A DNA stretch of 64,000 bases from DB1 sp049323655 (lineage in GTDB: Bacteria; Desulfobacterota; Desulfobulbia; Desulfobulbales; SURF-16), in assembly GCA_049323655.1 (NCBI GenBank), contig JBMONO010000051.1:71521-135520 (forward strand), given 5' to 3'. The notes beneath the pieces were generated by a model. That model saw only the letters and a list, made by a program, of their open reading frames with translations. It did no database searches and was not told the origin of the DNA. Shown here piece by piece: positions 60,206 to 64,000 of the stretch; the stretch's first letter is position 1, and each line of letters opens with the position of its first letter. The position numbers and the translations under genes are program-made.

Positions 60206-60900
60206 AGATAATGCCTCCAGTAAGTGTGGTGGGTGCAGTGCACTGCCACAGACAAACCGGACCGTTCGCAACGACGCAGGTCCGGGAAAAAATGGCCTGC
60301 AACAGACCGCTGAAAAGAAATCCCTGCGCGGAAGGTTCTGGATGGGATGGGGAAATCAGCTCCGCAGGGATTCCTGCTGCTCCTCCTGGTAAGTGGTCAG
60401 CAGAAATCCAAACGACCTCTGATCTATCGGGGAATGCCAGTTTCTCGGATAGGTAAAATGACGTCAGGAAAAAAATGCCATACACTCATATCGTGGTGAG
60501 TTTGATCGCTCAGAAGACTCTTTTTTCACATTTTCCGCAAGCAAAATAATTTCGAGGCGGCCTTGCCAATCCCGTTATATTCTGACAAACATACCGAAAG
60601 AAGCGCCATGGGCTTTCTCTGCCACTCCCAGCCGAAGGGAAGGAAGATTCCGGCCGGTAAACGGGCGATTGCCGTGATCTGGCGTTTTCATCAGAAATGC
60701 ACCACATTTCCCGCAAAGATAACTCGCGCGCTTGGCACCGAGCTGGGCGGGAGGTGAACGCCGTCCTTGTCGCCCATGCCGCAAAAACGAAACATTCGTG
60801 ACAGAATTGTCGGGGATTGCTCTTTCCAGCCAAAGACGACGTCCTGGCCAAAGACGGGCGGCAAGGCGGGCACTCCCCGCCAGCCATGGTTAACACCTGG
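60206..60900. other. Intergenic stretch RRM gene to mod operon leader, no firm gene
   Basis: On the minus strand a 128-codon frame (60510-60896, GTG start, internal ATG at 60887) contains three cysteine pairs, CPPC near its start, CHEC in the middle and CGKC at the end, as in zinc ribbons. The rest of its composition is rich in R, S and P and matches no family, and the other frames give equally poor proteins. It may be a decayed zinc-ribbon gene or nothing. Confidence 0.3.
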
Positions 60901-60904
60901 AGTT

Positions 60905-60983
60905 TCCTGAAAAAAACAAAAAGAATGCCCTAAGCACACACAAGGGCACAACGGTTGCTTTGGCAGGGAGGCAGAGCAACCGT
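60905..60983 (-). ncRNA. Candidate small RNA: hairpin with CCUCCC loop and U-rich tail, antisense to the modA leader
   Basis: The plus strand has a 12-bp stem ACGGTTGCTTTG (60951-60962) / CAGAGCAACCGT (60972-60983) with a nine-base loop that holds GGGAGG, then upstream a 6-bp stem TGCCCT/AGGGCA (60926-60931 and 60943-60948). Read on the minus strand, the first stem presents CCUCCC in its loop, and the second is followed by TTCTTTTTGTTTTTTT, a terminator-like tail. This is the layout of small RNAs with a CUYCCC loop. No promoter could be placed. On the plus strand the same hairpins lie in the modA leader, 50 bases before the ribosome site. Confidence 0.4.
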
Positions 60984-61033
60984 GATCAGCCGCAAAACAG
61001 CAACGGAACAACTTGTTTTCCAAGGAGGAAATG

Positions 61034-61825
61034 ATGACGCGCACCCGCATGATGATCCTGCTGGCCCTTCTCCACCTCTGCCTGCTCTCTCCCCTGACCG
61101 CCCGGGCCGGGGAGGTACGGCTCTCGGCCGCGGCCAGCATGAAGGATGCCCTGCGGGAGATCATCGCCACCTTCAACCAGACACAACCGGGCGTCATCAT
61201 CCAGCCCAATCTCGGCGCCTCCGGCGCCCTGGCCAAACAGATCGCCCAGGGCGCACCAGCGGATCTCTTTCTTTCCGCCAGCCGCGAATGGCTCGATTTC
61301 CTCGTCCGAAACAACAGGATCGCCTGGCAGACCATGACGATCTTTGCCGCCAACCGCCTGGTCTTCGTCGGTCCGGCGACAACGACCGCCCGTTCGCTTG
61401 CCGACCTCCCCTCTCTGCAGCGTATCGCCATGGGCAGCCCGCAGAGCGTGCCGGCCGGCGAGTACGCCAGCCAGGCCATGAAAAAGGCCGGCGTCTACAC
61501 CACCCTCGCCGACACCGGCAAACTGGCGTTGACCAAGGATGTCCGCCAGGCCCTGCTCTATGCCGAACGGGGCGAGGTGGACGGCGCCTTTGTCTATCAC
61601 TCCGATACCAAGCTGGCAAAAAAGATCACCACCCTCTTCACCGTGCCGGCAGACCACCATGAAGCAATCGTCTACCCCTTTGCCCTGACCGTTGATGGCG
61701 AGCGGAACAAAGAGGCCCGGGATTTTTTCACCTTCTGCACCTCGGCCGCGGCCCAAAAAATCCTCCAGAAATACGGATTCACTATCCCGACTGGCGCCGG
61801 TGACCGGCGGCAGGAAGCAATGTAA
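61034..61825 (+). CDS. modA: Molybdate-binding periplasmic protein
   Basis: The 263-residue protein has a signal peptide (MTRTRMMILLALLHLCLLSP, cleavage after about ARA) and the ModA motifs VRLSAAASMKDALREI, NLGASGALAKQIAQGAPADLFLS and ALTKDVRQALLYAERGEVDG. It binds molybdate or tungstate for the ModBC transporter. The ATG at 61034 has GGAGG at five bases; an adjacent ATG at 61031 is too close. A hairpin-rich leader precedes it. modB starts three bases after its stop. Confidence 0.95.
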   Translation: MTRTRMMILLALLHLCLLSPLTARAGEVRLSAAASMKDALREIIATFNQTQPGVIIQPNLGASGALAKQIAQGAPADLFLSASREWLDFLVRNNRIAWQTMTIFAANRLVFVGPATTTARSLADLPSLQRIAMGSPQSVPAGEYASQAMKKAGVYTTLADTGKLALTKDVRQALLYAERGEVDGAFVYHSDTKLAKKITTLFTVPADHHEAIVYPFALTVDGERNKEARDFFTFCTSAAAQKILQKYGFTIPTGAGDRRQEAM

Positions 61826-61828
61826 GCC

Positions 61829-62518
61829 ATGTTAATCCTCGCCGCCCAGGATCTGGAGGCGGTGCGGCTCTCCCTCACGGTCGCCGCTACCGCCACCCTC
61901 CTCGCCACCCCTTTCGGCTTCGCCGTCGCCTACCTGCTCGCCTTTAGCCGGCTGCCCGGCAAAGCGCTGCTGGAGGGGATGATCAATCTGCCCCTGGTGC
62001 TGCCGCCGGTGGTCATCGGCTACCTGCTGCTGCTTTTGCTCGGCTCTTCCGGGGTGCTGGGACCGCTGCTCACCGCCCTTGATCTGCGTATCGTCTTCAC
62101 CCTGACCGGCGCAATTCTTGCCTCGGCAGTGGTCGGTTTTCCCCTGCTGGTCCGCTCCATCCGCATCGGCCTGGAAGAAATCGACATCCACTGCCTTCGC
62201 GCCGCCCGCACCCTGGGAGCCGGTTGGTGGGACACTCTGCGAACAATCGTTATCCCGCTGTCGGGTCGCGCCGTGCTGGCCGGCATGACCCTGATGTTTG
62301 CCCGAAGTCTCGGTGAATTCGGCGCCACCATCATCCTGGCCGGCAACATTCCGGGCGTCACCCGCACCATTCCCCTTGCCATCTACGACTATACCAACAC
62401 CCCAGGGGGTGACCAGATGGCGCTCTCCCTCTGCCTGGTCTCCATCGTCCTCTCCTTTGCCGTGCTGCTGGTCAGCGAATCCGTCTCCCGCTCCCTGCGG
62501 CGGAGGACGGCATCATGA
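61829..62518 (+). CDS. modB: Molybdate ABC transporter permease
   Basis: The 229-residue permease has about five membrane helices and the EAA-type loop RAARTLGAGWWDTLRTIVIPL, plus LGEFGATIILAGNIPGVTRTIPLAIY typical of ModB. It forms the channel for molybdate. The modC start overlaps its stop by 4 bp. Confidence 0.95.
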   Translation: MLILAAQDLEAVRLSLTVAATATLLATPFGFAVAYLLAFSRLPGKALLEGMINLPLVLPPVVIGYLLLLLLGSSGVLGPLLTALDLRIVFTLTGAILASAVVGFPLLVRSIRIGLEEIDIHCLRAARTLGAGWWDTLRTIVIPLSGRAVLAGMTLMFARSLGEFGATIILAGNIPGVTRTIPLAIYDYTNTPGGDQMALSLCLVSIVLSFAVLLVSESVSRSLRRRTAS

Positions 62519-63570
62519 AACTCGACGTCTTCCTCGAAAAAACCTTCGACCCCTTCCATTTCCGCGCCGCATTCACCCTTGACCGCCGCCGCTGCGGCAT
62601 CTTCGGCCCGTCCGGCAGCGGCAAATCCACCCTGATGCACATGCTGGCCGGTTTGCTGCCCCCAGATCGGGGCAAGATCAGCCTGGACGGGGTCACCCTT
62701 TTCGACAGCAAAGCCGGCATCAATGTCCCGCCGGAAAAACGGCGGGTCGGCGTGGTTTTTCAGCACGCCCACCTTTTCCCCCACATGAACGTCAGGAATA
62801 ATCTCTTCTACGGTTGGCAGCGAACCGCGGCCGCGGACCGGAAAATCGATCCACCGGCACTGATCGCCGCGCTTAACCTGGACCACCTGCTTCACCGACG
62901 GGTCACCGGCCTTTCCGGCGGCGAACGCCAGCGGGTGGCGCTGGGTCGCACCGTTCTCGCCTGCCCCCGCCTCATTCTCCTCGATGAACCGCTGACCGGT
63001 CTCGACGAGGAACTCAAATACCAGATCATGCCCTATCTCAAGAAGATCTTTGCCGATTTCGACCTGCCCCTGCTCTTCATCAGCCATTCCCTGAACGAGA
63101 TGCGGATCATGACCGATGAGGTGCTGGTCTTTGAGGAGAACACTCTGCAAGGACGGATCAGCAGCGAAGAGCTGGCCCGGCGGAGCATGGTTAGCGGTGA
63201 TCGGGGCTACGCCAACCTGCTGACTCTGCGCCAACCGGAGGCACATAACGATCTGTGGCGCTATCGCTGGGAGGGAAACCCGCTGATCCTGACCGAACCA
63301 GGCATGGAAGGAGACACCATCTTTGAGCTGGGGGCCAAGGACATCACCCTCTGCAAATGTCATCCGGAGGCAAGCAGCGCCCGTAACATGCTGCCCTGCC
63401 GGGTGACGGGACTGTTCGGGGCCGGCAACCGCATCGGCGTTGAACTGGCCTGCGGCAGCGGCCGCCTTGTCTCGCAGATTGTCCCTGACTCGGTCCGCGA
63501 ACTCGATATCCGGGAGGGAGCGGAGGTGGTGGCGGTAATCAAGGCATCCGCCTTTCGCCGGCTCTCCTGA
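62515..63570 (+). CDS. modC: Molybdate ABC transporter ATPase
   Basis: The 351-residue ATPase has Walker A GPSGSGKST near residue 31, Q-loop VFQHAHLFPHM, signature LSGGERQRVALGR, Walker B LILLDEPLTGLDEE and a switch His (ISHSLNEM). The C-terminal part (about 290-345) resembles a mop/TOBE molybdate-binding domain (ARNMLPCRVTGLFGAGNRI). It drives uptake through ModB. Confidence 0.95.
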   Translation: MKLDVFLEKTFDPFHFRAAFTLDRRRCGIFGPSGSGKSTLMHMLAGLLPPDRGKISLDGVTLFDSKAGINVPPEKRRVGVVFQHAHLFPHMNVRNNLFYGWQRTAAADRKIDPPALIAALNLDHLLHRRVTGLSGGERQRVALGRTVLACPRLILLDEPLTGLDEELKYQIMPYLKKIFADFDLPLLFISHSLNEMRIMTDEVLVFEENTLQGRISSEELARRSMVSGDRGYANLLTLRQPEAHNDLWRYRWEGNPLILTEPGMEGDTIFELGAKDITLCKCHPEASSARNMLPCRVTGLFGAGNRIGVELACGSGRLVSQIVPDSVRELDIREGAEVVAVIKASAFRRLS

Positions 63571-63615
63571 CCCCCCTGCCGACAGGTGGCGCCGCGGCCC
63601 CACCCGCAAGAAAGC

Positions 63616-63644
63616 TTGCGACCACCGGCGAATTGGTGTAAATA
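63616..63644 (+). promoter_or_regulatory. Predicted promoter of tRNA-Arg
   Basis: TTGCGA (63616-63621), 17 bases and TAAATA (63639-63644). It lies 76 bases before the tRNA, so a precursor leader of about 70 bases would be made. Confidence 0.5.
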
Positions 63645-63720
63645 GCCAGGCATGGCGGCAGCGTTGCGGGAATTTCCCGAATCATTTCACCATCCGCCAG
63701 ACACCATCACCCACACCCGC

Positions 63721-63796
63721 GCCCTCGTAGCTCAGTGGATAGAGCACAGGATTCCTAATCCTGGTGCCGCAGGTTCGATTCCTGCCGGGGGCACCA
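63721..63796 (+). tRNA. tRNA-Arg (CCT)
   Basis: The 76-base cloverleaf has acceptor GCCCTCG paired with CGGGGGC (one T-G), anticodon stem CAGGA/TCCTG with loop TTCCTAA (anticodon CCT, reads AGG), T loop TTCGATT and an encoded CCA end. Confidence 0.95.
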
Positions 63797-63804
63797 CATA
63801 AAAT

Positions 63805-63857
63805 AAGGCCGAAACCACACAAATTCATGGGATTCCGGCCTTGCCCTTTTTTGTTTT
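63805..63857 (+). terminator. Rho-independent terminator after tRNA-Arg
   Basis: AAGGCCG (63805-63811) pairs with CGGCCTT (63836-63842) across a 24-base loop, followed by GCCCTTTTTTGTTTT. Confidence 0.75.
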
Positions 63858-63886
63858 ATCTTAAACTATATTTCAGTAGTGTCCGG

Positions 63887-64000
63887 TTAAGAACTTGCAA
63901 ATAGTTGTTCAAACTGATGAGAATTTAGGCCGTCCGGGTCAGGCGGCACATTGTCCAATTCTCGTGCTTCGTTCTGGATTTTGATGCGTAACTCTCTGAC
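63887..64000 (-). CDS. 3' end of an unidentified gene, possibly of an insertion sequence
   Basis: The minus strand shows an open frame entering from the right edge and ending at TAA 63889-63887, with 37 residues visible (VRELRIKIQNEARELDNVPP..., ending FEQLFASS). The composition is protein-like. The stop codon lies inside AGTGTCCGGTTAAG, which looks like the terminal repeat of an IS element, and the gene would then be its transposase; this is a guess, since the other end is outside the window. Confidence 0.4.
   Translation of the reverse strand, partial: VRELRIKIQNEARELDNVPPDPDGLNSHQFEQLFASS

Noticed and set aside
60510..60896. 128-codon minus-strand frame with three cysteine pairs
   Set aside because: The spacing and the residues between the pairs do not resemble a zinc ribbon family; weak ribosome site. 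Kept only as a note in the intergenic entry.
60905..60990. Moco (molybdenum cofactor) riboswitch in front of modA
   Set aside because: The position is right, but the hairpins do not follow the Moco consensus as I know it; needs a covariance-model search.
1..64000. Phage, toxin-antitoxin or other defence genes
   Set aside because: No integrase, phage structural gene, nuclease-antitoxin pair or restriction gene was seen; the AAA_33 P-loop kinase at 33440 resembles zeta-toxin folds but pairs with an APH-like gene, not an antitoxin.

Overview
The window looks like chromosomal DNA of a Gram-negative, probably sulfate-reducing or sulfur-metabolising deltaproteobacterium of the Desulfobulbaceae/Desulfobulbales type. 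The evidence is GC-rich coding sequence, lipid A/Kdo genes (lpxC, lpxK, kdtA), a NapH-like membrane ferredoxin, a small tetraheme cytochrome c, an iron-sulfur flavoprotein, two tatA genes and several c-di-GMP proteins. This placement rests on gene content and protein style only; there is no rRNA gene to confirm it. Almost all the DNA is ordinary, densely packed housekeeping sequence. No prophage, CRISPR array or recognisable defence island is visible.

Left part (1-14.6 kb): the end of an ABC-F ATPase (uup), an FmdB zinc ribbon, a 47-residue small gene, an M23-like peptidase without a signal peptide, a PilZ protein, a CNNM/CBS membrane protein, the NapH-like protein, a DegS/DegQ-type protease, mgtE, an orphan protein with a FliF-like tail, a GGDEF-PilZ diguanylate cyclase with an intact I-site, a YihY membrane protein and typA. 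From 14.7 to 19.7 kb a two-gene RND efflux operon lies between two 135-bp repeats in inverted orientation that differ at only two positions. Next come the tetraheme cytochrome, a ClC/CBS channel translationally coupled to dgt, class II aldolase, two tatA genes and a perfectly coupled rmlBACD operon for dTDP-L-rhamnose.

Middle part (29.5-49.2 kb): the most unusual locus is a three-gene plus-strand cassette. It encodes a CsgG-like lipoprotein, a secreted CsgG-like protein carrying eight cysteine-rich, calcium-site-like 33-residue repeats, and an outer-membrane beta-barrel candidate. It is followed by a COG2187-type phosphotransferase/P-loop kinase pair encoded as two overlapping genes, metK-ahcY behind a tRNA-Glu gene, an iron-sulfur flavoprotein, malQ, a short RpoD-like sigma factor, comEC, pilT, a PHP phosphoesterase, an NtrC-type regulator and a DUF948/YtxH pair.

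Right part (49.2-64 kb): nadK and proC, the envelope genes lpxC, lpxK and kdtA, then rsmE, murJ, an isoprenylcysteine-methyltransferase-like protein, ilvC, an RRM RNA-binding protein, modABC for molybdate uptake, a tRNA-Arg gene, and the cut-off end of an unidentified gene that may belong to an insertion sequence.

Two families of short palindromic intergenic repeats run through the window, about one copy per 6 kb. Family A has CACAGAG-rich arms (about 135 bp) and family B has CGGAATCGT arms (about 103 bp). Both have related ends (CGTAAAA...TTTTACG followed by an ACCATC-like end), which suggests MITE-like or REP-like elements with a common origin.
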